Shown here piece by piece: positions 45,027-54,169 of a stretch of DNA of 64,000 nt (positions are counted from its first letter, which is position 1; each line of letters begins with the position of its first letter). The stretch covers positions 62,001 through 126,000 of the forward strand of contig NZ_JACJRQ010000016.1 in the NCBI RefSeq assembly GCF_014697355.1. The letters run 5' to 3'. The notes below the pieces were generated by a model. That model searched no databases. It was not told the origin of the DNA and saw only the letters and a list, made by a program, of their open reading frames with translations. Position numbers and translations under genes: made by a program. Source of the stretch: Nostoc calcicola FACHB-3891. Its GTDB lineage: Bacteria > Cyanobacteriota > Cyanobacteriia > Cyanobacteriales > Nostocaceae.

Positions 45027-47624
45027 CTAATAGTTCTGTTGGACACCACCCACTACTGGCTTAACTTCAGAAAATGGATCTGCACCGCCATTCCAGTTAA
45101 AATCGCTAATTCGGATGCTGAAAGCACCGAATTCCAGTACTGGATTGTAACGCAAGGTGATGCCGTAGGTGCGGCGGCTGTATTCCACAATGTAGTCAGT
45201 GCTGGATTCTTTACCTGTATCTAAGTTAATTGATGTTTGAAATCCTAAGCGCAGAGGCCCGTAGATTTGCTGTGTAATTCCAGCACTTAAGACTTTGTTA
45301 TCAACGGAGCGATCGAATAAAAAAGGCGATAATCCGTTATTTAAACCTTGAGAGTAAGTAATATTAAAGGCTGTATAGTCTAAAAAGGGTCGAGAAAAAT
45401 GACCAATTTGCCCTTGTAAACCAATTGTACCAGTTAGGGTGCTTTGGCTATCTCCATTGGTATAATAACTGCTGGTGCCTGTGAGGCCAGTGAACGCTTG
45501 CAAGTAAGGAACCACAGGGCTAGCTGTGTATCGTAATCCCTCGCTGGCTGTGGGTGGTAATGGTTTTCCCTGCCAGAGTAAAAATCCAGTACTGAGGGCT
45601 GCACTGCCTTGTAGGCGACCTAGTGAAATGCGATCGTTTTGCCGCCCCAGTTCTAGTAAATCTGGGCGATCGGTGTTGGCATCGATATACTGGGCACTTG
45701 CTTGATAGCTGAGGTTGATGCCACTTTTGCCTAAAGGAATCACAGGAGAAGTAATTAGACCACCAAAACTACTCTGGACGGTTTGAAAGCCAAGGGTACC
45801 GTTGTAGAGACGATCGCGGTAATTATATTGCACATTCAAGAGATGAGGAAGGCGATCGCCTATTTTTTGGCGCAATGCGAAATTCGCCCGGAAACTGTCT
45901 TCCACATCGTTGAGGTCAAAACTGGTTAACTCTCCAGTACCCTGAAGTATAGTTCGTGGGCTTAAAACAGAATTTATCTTTGTTTTCACGCCAAAGAGTG
46001 CGCCTAAGTTATCCGTTCCTTCCACAGCCTTCTGTACTAAGAACTGGGGCGTGATTGTCAGCCGTGTCTGTTCTGTATCAATGACTTGAAAGCCACGCTC
46101 AACATAGAAACCACCCCGGTATTTTCCATCATAGCCAGGAGAGACTATAAAGGGTGTAACGTCGCGCTCCCGGCGGTCAATCTTCTGCTGATCCACCGGA
46201 ATTGGTAAGGAAATGCTTTGATCTAATACCAAACGCTGACTCTGTGTCCGGATGCGGTCTACCAAGGGTGATTCCCGCGTCAAAGTTACTTTATCTGCAC
46301 GTAACTCTAGTTCTGGGGGTGAAAAAGGGTCATTGGTAATGCGGACATCCCTTGCTTGCCAGCCTTGGGGATAGAAGTCAATCTGTTGGGCTTCAAATCT
46401 TACCCGCTTGACTGAACCGCCAGCTATGGGGGGCGCAATGTTGGTAGCTTCTGCTTGACCACCACCAACTGTGATATTAATTGCTCCAGGACTGCTGACT
46501 CCTGAAAGCGGCTGATTGGCTATAACGCGATCGCTTGGTGGGCGTTTTGGTACTCCACCAGCTCTGATATCTGTGGATGAGAAGGCAAAATCTGTATTGG
46601 TTGAGGGTAAATAAATTTCTCCCCTACCATTTAACATTTCGCCGCTATCTTGAACAAAATTATAGGTAAAACGTTGTCCCCGCAGTACCTGGTCGCCCCG
46701 TGTGAGAGTTACATTACCTTCTCCCGCAGCAATCAAGTTGTTTAAATTAACTTGCAAGCGATCGGCATCCACTACCGCTCCATCAAATCGGACAACTACA
46801 TTACCAACAGCCGTAATAATCCGCTGTTGTTCGTCATATTCTTGGCGATCTGAAGTCACTTCCACAATTCTGGGAGCAGCAGGTGGCGTTGTGGAAGCTG
46901 GCGCTTGTGGCTGATTGGTGGTGTCTACTTGTGGCGTAGGTGTTGGTGCTTGATTTTGGGAATAAAATTCTACGGTGATGGGCGCCGAGAGTTGCTTTGT
47001 CGGGTTGCGAGATTTGAATTGTATTAAATTTTGTACTGATTGAGAATTTGATGCAGAAGCAGGAGGAGGGGATGGGGGGGGGGGGGGGGGGGGGGAAGGA
47101 CTAGAGTTAGAGGTAGGAGAGTCTAATGAGGTTTGTTTTTCTTCGTTACTAGAGTTGGGATTTGGCGATCGCTCTTGAAATTCTTGAGATAGTTCAAGCT
47201 GCGCGTCTTCCTGCCCCTCTACCTTTGTATCTTCTTTTTCGCCTAAATTAGAAATTTGAAATTGCTGGGTGGGATAACCAACTTGTAGAGATTGCCCCAG
47301 AAGTGCTGCACTTGGGGGGGCGGTGACAGAGGAAAATTCTGGGGGGAAAGTTTTTGGTGGATCGGGTACAGATGGAGTTTCGGCGAATAGTAACTTATGA
47401 CGAGTTGATTCGCTCTCAGTTGGCGATCGCGGATCGCTTTTCGTGTCATCTGCGATCGCCAACTGAGCCAAATCATTGCGATTCTTCGATTTGTCTGTGT
47501 TTAAGTCTATCCCAGTCTTGACACCTGAAGCAGACTTTGTATCACTAACAGATGAGACGGGATTGGCAGCTTGTAAAGGTTCGAGGATAGGAGGCGGATC
47601 GGGCGGCAGAACTGGATGAAGCAT
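45027..47624 (-). CDS. DUF3769 outer-membrane protein (LptD/OstA-like)
   Basis: About 865 residues. A long Pro/Ser-rich N-terminal part (to about 260) leads to an OstA/LptA-like beta segment (VTSDRQEYDEQQRIITAVGNVVVRF, LQVNLNNLIAAGEGNVTL). A predicted beta-barrel follows (FRANFALRQKIGDRLPHLLNVQYNYRDRLYNGTLGF) and ends near the C-terminus. In the family this is the cyanobacterial LptD-like protein that places lipopolysaccharide in the outer membrane. The coding strand holds a run of 22 C (22 G on the plus strand, 47074-47095). The ATG at 47624 gives MLHPVLPPDPPP. No signal peptide is in frame, though one is open in another frame. Confidence 0.85.
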   Translation of the reverse strand: MLHPVLPPDPPPILEPLQAANPVSSVSDTKSASGVKTGIDLNTDKSKNRNDLAQLAIADDTKSDPRSPTESESTRHKLLFAETPSVPDPPKTFPPEFSSVTAPPSAALLGQSLQVGYPTQQFQISNLGEKEDTKVEGQEDAQLELSQEFQERSPNPNSSNEEKQTSLDSPTSNSSPSPPPPPPPSPPPASASNSQSVQNLIQFKSRNPTKQLSAPITVEFYSQNQAPTPTPQVDTTNQPQAPASTTPPAAPRIVEVTSDRQEYDEQQRIITAVGNVVVRFDGAVVDADRLQVNLNNLIAAGEGNVTLTRGDQVLRGQRFTYNFVQDSGEMLNGRGEIYLPSTNTDFAFSSTDIRAGGVPKRPPSDRVIANQPLSGVSSPGAINITVGGGQAEATNIAPPIAGGSVKRVRFEAQQIDFYPQGWQARDVRITNDPFSPPELELRADKVTLTRESPLVDRIRTQSQRLVLDQSISLPIPVDQQKIDRRERDVTPFIVSPGYDGKYRGGFYVERGFQVIDTEQTRLTITPQFLVQKAVEGTDNLGALFGVKTKINSVLSPRTILQGTGELTSFDLNDVEDSFRANFALRQKIGDRLPHLLNVQYNYRDRLYNGTLGFQTVQSSFGGLITSPVIPLGKSGINLSYQASAQYIDANTDRPDLLELGRQNDRISLGRLQGSAALSTGFLLWQGKPLPPTASEGLRYTASPVVPYLQAFTGLTGTSSYYTNGDSQSTLTGTIGLQGQIGHFSRPFLDYTAFNITYSQGLNNGLSPFLFDRSVDNKVLSAGITQQIYGPLRLGFQTSINLDTGKESSTDYIVEYSRRTYGITLRYNPVLEFGAFSIRISDFNWNGGADPFSEVKPVVGGVQQNY
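47074..47095. repeat. 22-base G homopolymer inside a coding region
   Basis: An uninterrupted run of 22 G (plus strand), read as a proline stretch in the DUF3769 gene. Such tracts slip during replication, and an insertion or loss of one base would shift the frame of about 675 downstream codons. Confidence 0.95.
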
Positions 47625-47805
47625 ATTTGGGCAAAACCGAGCTAACAAACAGCCAAATGACGAACAAAAGCATGAATATACATTTTGCCTTCTGACTGTC
47701 GCCTTCTGCTACTTTTAGCAGGAAACTTACTAACTTTAGCCTAGTAAGTTTCCGTGGCGTTGAGTATTTTCCGCCTTCCAAAGTTGTGGATGATTTATCG
47801 CTCTT

Positions 47806-47922
47806 TTACTCCAAGTCCCGACGGCCGGGGTTACGAGCTGGGTCGTTCGACAAAAATCCGAAGACGAAGATAGCTACAAAGAAGGCAACAACAATATAAA
47901 CAGCGATTTTTAAAGTCACCAT
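47806..47922 (-). CDS. psbI: Photosystem II reaction center protein I
   Basis: A 38-residue thylakoid membrane subunit of photosystem II, next to D1 and CP43. The sequence MVTLKIAVYIVVAFFVAIFV and then FGFLSNDPARNPGRRDLE matches PsbI at nearly every position, with one membrane helix followed by the stroma-facing SNDPARNPGR tail. GGAGATA upstream (about 47930-47936) is its ribosome site. It is monocistronic as far as can be seen. Confidence 0.97.
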   Translation of the reverse strand: MVTLKIAVYIVVAFFVAIFVFGFLSNDPARNPGRRDLE

Positions 47923-48335
47923 ACAAATATCTCCAACGGGTATGACAAAGAGAGCTTTTCTTTCAGTATCTGCCATGCAGAAAAGGTAGCTACTTTATAT
48001 TACCCACATCTCGTCCATTTTTGAGACGACTTTCTGGGGATTGGGGATTGGGGACTGGGGACTGGAGATTGGGGACGCGGGTAAATGAGAGGCAGAGAAG
48101 ATGATACAGAGGCGATTAATCGCGTCTCTACTCACTCTCAATGCCCAAGTTTATCGAGAATCGCGCATGTCTAACTTGATAGATGTCCCTAAAAAATAAC
48201 TCAGACACTAGCTATTCTCGTGACGTTAACTAACAGTATAAGTTTCCCAAAAAGTAGAGGTTACAGGGAACACTTACCACATCCCAAATCCCAATCCCCA
48301 ATCCCCAATCCCTAATCCCCAATCCCCTATTTCTC
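47923..48335. other. Intergenic region upstream of psbI
   Basis: GGGGATTGGGGACTGGGG repeats lie at 48035-48075, a GAGGCGATTAATCGCGTCTC hairpin at 48110-48130, and CCCAATCCCCAATCCC repeats at 48285-48330. The psbI promoter should lie within the first 100 bases. Confidence 0.6.
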
Positions 48336-49025
48336 CTAAAATGTTGCTAAATTCTTCCCGATTCGGTTTTTGATCACTCGTGCAGGTATGCCTACAGCAA
48401 CGGAGAAAGGAGGAATATCTTTATTAACAACTGCTCCCGCACCAATCACACAGCCTTTACCGATGGTAACGCCATCTAATACTGTTACTCCGTGTCCTAG
48501 CCAACAGTCATCCTCAATTACAATTCCCTTGCGAGTCACACCTTGGTATTTTATCGGTTGCATGGGGTCGGCAAAATTATGATTATTGGCATATATCCCT
48601 GAGTGGGCAGCAATCATACAATGTTTGCCAATTTTAATGTCTCCTGGACCTTCAATACACACGTTAGGAGCAATAAAGGTGTCTTCATCAATATGTATAT
48701 ACGTATCTGACAAACACCCGATATCAACGTAACGTTCAATAGCGACTCTATTCCCTAGATGAATTCTATTATTTTTGTGTCCTCTAGCATCCAACCGCAC
48801 ACCTTGGAAAATATATACTCCACTGCCAATTTCAATACAAGAAGTACCGTTAAATTCAACACCATTTTGAATATAAACTTGGCTGCCTATTTGGGCAAAA
48901 ATAGTACGATATACCAAATTTCGCAACTTTGGTCCGAGAATTAGTGTAGGAATATCTCCTAACACGGTAGTTACTAAAAGTTCTTGGACGCGTTGCAATT
49001 TTGAGGAATATTGGTTGTTATGCAT
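48336..49025 (-). CDS. Hexapeptide-repeat acyltransferase (left-handed beta-helix)
   Basis: A 229-residue member of the LacA/NodL/VatD-type acyl- or acetyltransferases. Hexapeptide repeats run from about residue 60 (FNGTSCIEIGSGVYIFQGVRL, IHLGNRVAIERYVDIG, APNVCIEGPGDIKIGKHCMIAAHSGI) to 220 (CWLGHGVTVLDGVTIGKGCVIGAGAVV, VGIPARVI). The catalytic His is probably in YANNHNFADP. Such enzymes modify sugars of capsules, lipopolysaccharide or lipochitin. I use the ATG at 49025; a TTG lies six codons upstream. The acceptor is unknown. Confidence 0.92.
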   Translation of the reverse strand: MHNNQYSSKLQRVQELLVTTVLGDIPTLILGPKLRNLVYRTIFAQIGSQVYIQNGVEFNGTSCIEIGSGVYIFQGVRLDARGHKNNRIHLGNRVAIERYVDIGCLSDTYIHIDEDTFIAPNVCIEGPGDIKIGKHCMIAAHSGIYANNHNFADPMQPIKYQGVTRKGIVIEDDCWLGHGVTVLDGVTIGKGCVIGAGAVVNKDIPPFSVAVGIPARVIKNRIGKNLATF

Positions 49026-49419
49026 GGTTACATATCTCTTCAATCAAGTGTTCTTGACAGTTTTGAAGCTTTTTTTGGGTTGTATCCTAATCTCCTGCCC
49101 ATACCAGTATTCTCGGTATGTCTTAATACCCGATCTAGATTAGTGGTATTACTATATTTCCCAAGATTTTTTGGACAAACCAAAGTCTGGCTTTGACTAT
49201 ATGAGCAATTTTTTCACTTTGATGTGGTATGAACATTCAATTGATATGCACAATTACCTTAGTAACTAGAAGCTTTTGCAGCAGTCAAGTTACATAAAAG
49301 TTTTGTTTCTTTTCACTAGGCTGAATTAACAAAACAATATCAGTGCATTGCACAGCCAAAGCTCAGACTATATAAATTGTCTGATGGGAATATTTGCAGG
49401 TTGAGATGGGCTACTGTTT

Positions 49420-49547
49420 CAATACTTGTCGGGTTTTGGGGAAAAGGGGAAGGGAAAAGGGGGAAAGAAAAAACCTTTAACCTTTACCCTTTAACCTTTA
49501 CCCTAAACCCAATGCTGAGTTAAAAATGCAAAACCCGAGGAGTATTG
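49420..49547. repeat. Dispersed MITE-like hairpin element, copy 2
   Basis: CAATACTTGTCGGGTTTTG at the left and CAAAACCCGAGGAGTATTG at the right are inverted repeats matching at 17 of 19 positions. The purine-rich and pyrimidine-rich interior is nearly identical to the copy at 512-637. Confidence 0.85.
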
Positions 49548-50108
49548 GCTACTGTTTTGGTTATTGGGCAAAAAATTTTTAAAGCTTGTTACACAATTGC
49601 GCGTAGAGTTGTTTACCTGAAGGTTACTTATTTTCAGGCAGTTTTAGCGTGTTAAAACAACTCACTCCCACAAGCTATTTGACAACAAAATACATTTAAC
49701 TAGACTCTTTTAATGACCAGAGACAATCTCTGTCTAGCAGGATAATGTAATATTGTTGGATTTTGATGGGTACTTATGCCCAAATAAAATCCAATTAAGG
49801 TGGATTATCTCCTACATCAGCCATCACATTGAAGTTAACCATCGGTGCAAACAAGTAAGCGCTTCCCCGACTGCTATGACGGCTTTCTTGCAACGAATTT
49901 CTAGAGTATGCTGCTCCAATCATGTTGCACACGGATGATTTACAGACCAACCAATTCATCGTTGTAATTAGATGAATGGCTTTTAATTACAATTGTTTTT
50001 AACGATAACACATTTTATTTTTAGTGGCGCAATATTCTTAAATCCGTTGATGTTGCGACTATTTACTGATAAAAATTAGGCAAATCAGCTAAGTTTTTTA
50101 CGGTAATT

Positions 50109-50206
50109 AGGGAGTGGGGAGTGGGGAGTGGGGAGTGGGGGAGATGGGGGAGATGGGGGAGATGAGGGAGATGAGGGAGATGGGGGAGATGGGGGAGGTA
50201 GGGGTA
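50109..50206. repeat. Short tandem array (GGGGAGT / GGGGGAGAT)
   Basis: About four GGGGAGT heptamers pass into about seven GGGGGAGAT or GAGGGAGAT nonamers. Simple-sequence DNA between genes. Confidence 0.9.
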
Positions 50207-50565
50207 CAAATGAATAATGACTAATGACAGTTTGCCGGCTTTTTTGTTGATATTTATACCGTTACTTAACTCTAAAAAAATTTGGGGTTCGTGTTAAATT
50301 CAGATTGATATCTACTATACTTAATGACACCCTCTCGATCTTGAAAACCAAAAAGCTAAAAATTCTCTTCTTCCCTGTTACTTATATCTCAAAATTTGTA
50401 AATCACCCAAATGGGTGAGCCAAGCGGGTGATGCGTGCTTGGGATTGGTTGTTATAAATTTTATGGAAAGCTAAAACGTATCTGAGTTTCAGGGAAAAGT
50501 TGACAAAGTAATATGTAATGCTGAAATTGAGGTATCGCTTTTAACTCACACACTTGGTTCAAATT

Positions 50566-50889
50566 ATGGCTTTAATTAAAGAAATTGTGGAAAAAGCTCT
50601 AGCTACCGGCTATCTGAGTATTGTAGCTGAAGACGAAGTGCGATCGCTCATTCAAAGTGATTATGATTCAGAAGATCTAGATGCTTGGATCTTATTACAG
50701 CGATCGATTGTAGCGGGTGATGTCAAACAAGAATCGCGCCGCCAAAAAGTTTCCCCTGCTCCTAAAACTAAGGACGCTTCATCGGGTATTAAACATGCTT
50801 ATCAAATGGCAGCGGAAATTGCTTATGCAGCAGCGATCGCTCTCACAATGTCCAAAAATACTAAGGATCAGCCTTCACTAGGTGCATAA
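50566..50889 (+). CDS. Cyanobacterial conserved hypothetical protein
   Basis: A 107-residue soluble protein: MALIKEIVEKALATGYLSIV, EDEVRSLIQSDYDSEDLDAWILLQRSIVAGDV, then a polar linker and a helical end (KHAYQMAAEIAYAAAIALTM). I recall proteins with this opening (KEIVEKALxTGYLxxxAEDxLRxL) in many cyanobacteria, none with a known function. I use the ATG at 50566; a TTG lies four codons upstream. It stands alone. Confidence 0.8.
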   Translation: MALIKEIVEKALATGYLSIVAEDEVRSLIQSDYDSEDLDAWILLQRSIVAGDVKQESRRQKVSPAPKTKDASSGIKHAYQMAAEIAYAAAIALTMSKNTKDQPSLGA

Positions 50890-51456
50890 GATAACACCTA
50901 ATTAAATTGTTTTTCTGTTGTAGTATCAATGTTTGATACCAAGTAGTTAGCGTAGGCATAACTCCTCGTAGATATAGCTTATTCTGCTTAACCCCTTGCT
51001 ACAGTTTTTGTTAGCGATAATTTTTAGCTAGGCGGAACAATTTCATGGTTTGGCATAAACATAGCTTAACCATAAGCTATACATAATAGCGACTCTATAC
51101 CAAGACAAACTTATTAAAAAATAATTAAAATTTTATCGGCTTCTGGGATTGGCTAAGACGCGAGACATTGATCCCCTGAATCAATACTAAAATAAATATA
51201 AAATATTTATTTAAAACTAAATTATTTTAAATGATACATGCTAGTAAATGATTAAATCTTAATATACCAAGTACATGGCTTGTCGTAACGCATAGAATAA
51301 AAAACACCTTGGTGTAAACTACAGCAACGAGGTTAAGAAAAATTCTCAATGCTTAACAAAGTCATCGCTTTTTCACAAACTACGCTATAGAGAATTGGCA
51401 ACATTGGTAAAGAAAGTAAACAATAACCATAGCTAAACTTGGAGTTTTGCCAACCT
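50890..51456. other. Intergenic region upstream of the glucan phosphorylase gene
   Basis: A GTTAGCGTAGGCATAACTCC short repeat lies near 50946-50966. The rest is AT-rich and shows no recognised signal beyond the presumed promoter. Confidence 0.5.
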
Positions 51457-54021
51457 ATGCAGCCAATTCGCACATTCAATGTTTCCCCCTCACTACCGCC
51501 GCGACTCGAACCGCTACGGCGGCTGGCATATAACTTGCACTGGGATTGGAACGTTGAGACTAAAGATTTATTTCGTCGCTTGGATTCCGACCTGTGGGAG
51601 TCTAGCCGCCATAACCCGGTGTTGATGCTGGGTACTATTTCTCAGGCGCGGCTTTTGGAAGTTGTCGAAGATGAAGGCTTCCTGGCGCAAATGGATCGAG
51701 CTAACCGTCAGTTAGAAGATTATTTGCAAGAGCGTACCTGGTATCAGAAACAACGCGAACATAAGCCAAAAGAATGCTACGCCTATTTTTCAGCGGAATT
51801 TGGACTTGTGGATTGTTTGCCCGTCTATTCTGGAGGCTTGGGCGTTCTGGCGGGGGATCACCTCAAATCTGCCAGTGACTTGGGGCTACCACTTGTAGGT
51901 GTAGGTTTACTCTACCAGCAAGGCTACTTTGCCCAGTATCTCAATGCTGATGGTTGGCAGCAAGAACGCTACCCCATCAACGATTTCTACAACATGCCTT
52001 TGCACCCAGAGCGCAATCCAGATGGTTCAGAACTGCGAATTGCGGTAGATTATCCAGGACGCAAAGTCTACGCCAGAGTTTGGCGCGTACAGGTGGGAAT
52101 GGTGCCTTTATATCTGCTAGACACCAACATTGAACCCAATAATCCCTACGACCACGACATCACAGATCAACTCTATGGTGGCGACATCGACATGCGTATC
52201 CACCAGGAAATCATGTTGGGGATCGGTGGTGTGCAAATGCTCAAGGCCTTGGGGTTGAACGTTACCGCCTACCACATGAACGAAGGTCACGCCGCCTTCT
52301 CCGCCCTAGAACGCATCCGGCTGCTGATTCAGGAAGAGGGATTGGATTATGCCGAAGCGAAACAAGTGGTGGCTTCGAGCAATATCTTTACCACTCACAC
52401 CCCAGTACCAGCGGGGATTGACCTGTTTTCTCCCGATAAAGTTTTGTACTATCTGGGGTACTATGCAGAAATCTTTGGCTTGCCCAAAGAGCAATTTTTA
52501 GGACTGGGGCGCGAAAATACAGGCGATTTATCTGCGCCTTTTAGTATGGCAGTGCTGGCGCTGAAAATGGCAACATTTTCTAACGGCGTAGCACAACTGC
52601 ACGGCGTAGTGTCACGGCAAATGTTCCAGGGCTTGTGGAAGAAAGTGCCAGTGGAAGAAGTGCCCATCGCCGCCATTACCAACGGTGTTCATGCTCGGAG
52701 TTGTGTTGCCAAATCAACTCAAGAGTTATACGATCGCTACCTGGGGCCAAATTGGTCATCAGCACCAGTAGATAGCCCGCTGTGGGAGCGGATGGACGCC
52801 ATACCCGATGAGGAATTGTGGCGGAATCACGAACGCTGTCGCTTAGACATGATACTGTATGTGCGCGAGCATTTGGTGAAGCATTTACGCGATCGCGGCG
52901 CTTCTCCCTCCGAAATCGTCCAAGCCCAAGAAGTTTTAGATCCTTACGCTTTCACCATTGGCTTTGCTCGTCGCTTTGCCACCTACAAACGCGCTACCCT
53001 GTGGATGCGCGATGTGGAACGCATCAAGCGGATTTTATTAGCCAACAAAGACCGCAAGGTGCAATTTGTCATCGCTGGGAAAGCACATCCTAAAGATATT
53101 CCCGGTAAAGAACTCATCCGCGACATCAATCACTTTATCCGCGAACAGCATTTAGAAAAACAGATAGTGTTTGTTCCTAATTACGACATTCACATCTCCC
53201 GGTTGATGGTAGCAGGTTGTGATATTTGGTTAAACACACCACGTCGTCCACGGGAAGCATCTGGTACCAGTGGCATGAAAGCCTCAATGAATGGATTGCC
53301 AAATTTAAGCGTACTAGATGGTTGGTGGGATGAAGCTGATTACGTCCGCACAGGCTGGGCAATTGGACATGGAGAAAATTACGACGATCCCAACTATCAA
53401 GATGAAGTAGAAGCAAACGCCCTCTACGATTTGCTAGATAAGGAAGTTGTACCGCTGTTTTACGAACATCGGGATAGTGATGGCTTACCGCGGCCGTGGG
53501 TTGCCAAAATGAAGGATGCAATTCGCTTGAATTGTCCATTCTTTAATACAGCGCGCATGGTAGGAGAATATGCACAAAGGGCTTATTTTCCAGCTAGCGA
53601 TCGCTATCATACCCTGACCGTTGATAACTACGCCCCAGCCAAAGAACTAGCCGCTTGGAAAGCAAAACTCAGCGAACACTGGTTCAACATCAGAATCAAA
53701 GATATTGACGTATCCACACCTGCGGATATTGAAGTTAATCAAACAGTGGCTGTCAAAGCTAAGGTTGACTTGGCAACTTTGAAAAATGATGATGTGCAGG
53801 TGGAATTATATCAAGGTGCGATCGATGCCAATGGTGATATTGTCAACGCTATACCAGTGGTGATGGATTACCAAGGCGAAGATAGCCAAGGATTGAGTAC
53901 TTACACCGCTAATATTACCTACACCAACTCTGGTTTGCAAGGCTTGTCTTTGCGGGTATTACCGAAAAATCAACATCTGGCTAATGCTTACGAGCCAAGG
54001 TTGATTGCTTGGGCAGAATAA
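51457..54021 (+). CDS. glgP: Alpha-glucan (glycogen) phosphorylase, GT35 short form
   Basis: This enzyme releases glucose-1-phosphate from glycogen with phosphate. The 854-residue protein has the short-form opening (PRLEPLRRLAYNLHWDWN), YFSAEFGLVDCLPVYSGGLGVLAGDHLKSASDLGLP, MNEGHAAF, and the pyridoxal phosphate site with Lys608 in EASGTSGMKASMNG. The C-terminal 100 residues form a beta domain of this subtype. I use the ATG at 51457 (MQPIRTFN); a TTG lies six codons upstream. It has its own terminator and is a single-gene unit. Confidence 0.95.
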   Translation: MQPIRTFNVSPSLPPRLEPLRRLAYNLHWDWNVETKDLFRRLDSDLWESSRHNPVLMLGTISQARLLEVVEDEGFLAQMDRANRQLEDYLQERTWYQKQREHKPKECYAYFSAEFGLVDCLPVYSGGLGVLAGDHLKSASDLGLPLVGVGLLYQQGYFAQYLNADGWQQERYPINDFYNMPLHPERNPDGSELRIAVDYPGRKVYARVWRVQVGMVPLYLLDTNIEPNNPYDHDITDQLYGGDIDMRIHQEIMLGIGGVQMLKALGLNVTAYHMNEGHAAFSALERIRLLIQEEGLDYAEAKQVVASSNIFTTHTPVPAGIDLFSPDKVLYYLGYYAEIFGLPKEQFLGLGRENTGDLSAPFSMAVLALKMATFSNGVAQLHGVVSRQMFQGLWKKVPVEEVPIAAITNGVHARSCVAKSTQELYDRYLGPNWSSAPVDSPLWERMDAIPDEELWRNHERCRLDMILYVREHLVKHLRDRGASPSEIVQAQEVLDPYAFTIGFARRFATYKRATLWMRDVERIKRILLANKDRKVQFVIAGKAHPKDIPGKELIRDINHFIREQHLEKQIVFVPNYDIHISRLMVAGCDIWLNTPRRPREASGTSGMKASMNGLPNLSVLDGWWDEADYVRTGWAIGHGENYDDPNYQDEVEANALYDLLDKEVVPLFYEHRDSDGLPRPWVAKMKDAIRLNCPFFNTARMVGEYAQRAYFPASDRYHTLTVDNYAPAKELAAWKAKLSEHWFNIRIKDIDVSTPADIEVNQTVAVKAKVDLATLKNDDVQVELYQGAIDANGDIVNAIPVVMDYQGEDSQGLSTYTANITYTNSGLQGLSLRVLPKNQHLANAYEPRLIAWAE

Positions 54022-54053
54022 GACTACTGAATAATTTTTGAATACTCAAGATT

Positions 54054-54088
54054 AGGCGTTGCTGATTTAAATTTAGCAACGCCTTTTA
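54054..54088 (+). terminator. Rho-independent terminator of glgP
   Basis: AGGCGTTGCT and AGCAACGCCT form a perfect 10-bp stem with an AT-rich loop, followed by TTTTATA, 33 bases after the stop codon. Confidence 0.88.
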
Positions 54089-54169
54089 TAAGACAATTAG
54101 AAAAATGATTGTGACAGATTGATTCACACCAACCCAGACACACAAAGCGATTGACAATCCAAAATCAAA

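Larger units (their letters stand above)
49026..50565. other. Gene-poor region of 1.5 kb
   Basis: No gene is supported. It includes a MITE-like element (49420-49547), an array GGGGAGTGGGGAG then GGGGGAGAT (50109-50206), and an imperfect inverted repeat CACCCAAATGGGTG (50403-50416). A short open frame at 49753-49938 has no support. A non-coding RNA cannot be excluded. Confidence 0.6.

Noticed and set aside
44843..45049. 68-codon minus-strand open frame
   Set aside because: It overlaps the end of the DUF3769 gene and has no recognised family. Its non-repetitive sequence and HIP1 site leave a small chance that it is a gene fragment.
49753..49938. 61-codon plus-strand open frame in the gene-poor region
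   Set aside because: No ribosome site and no recognisable family.
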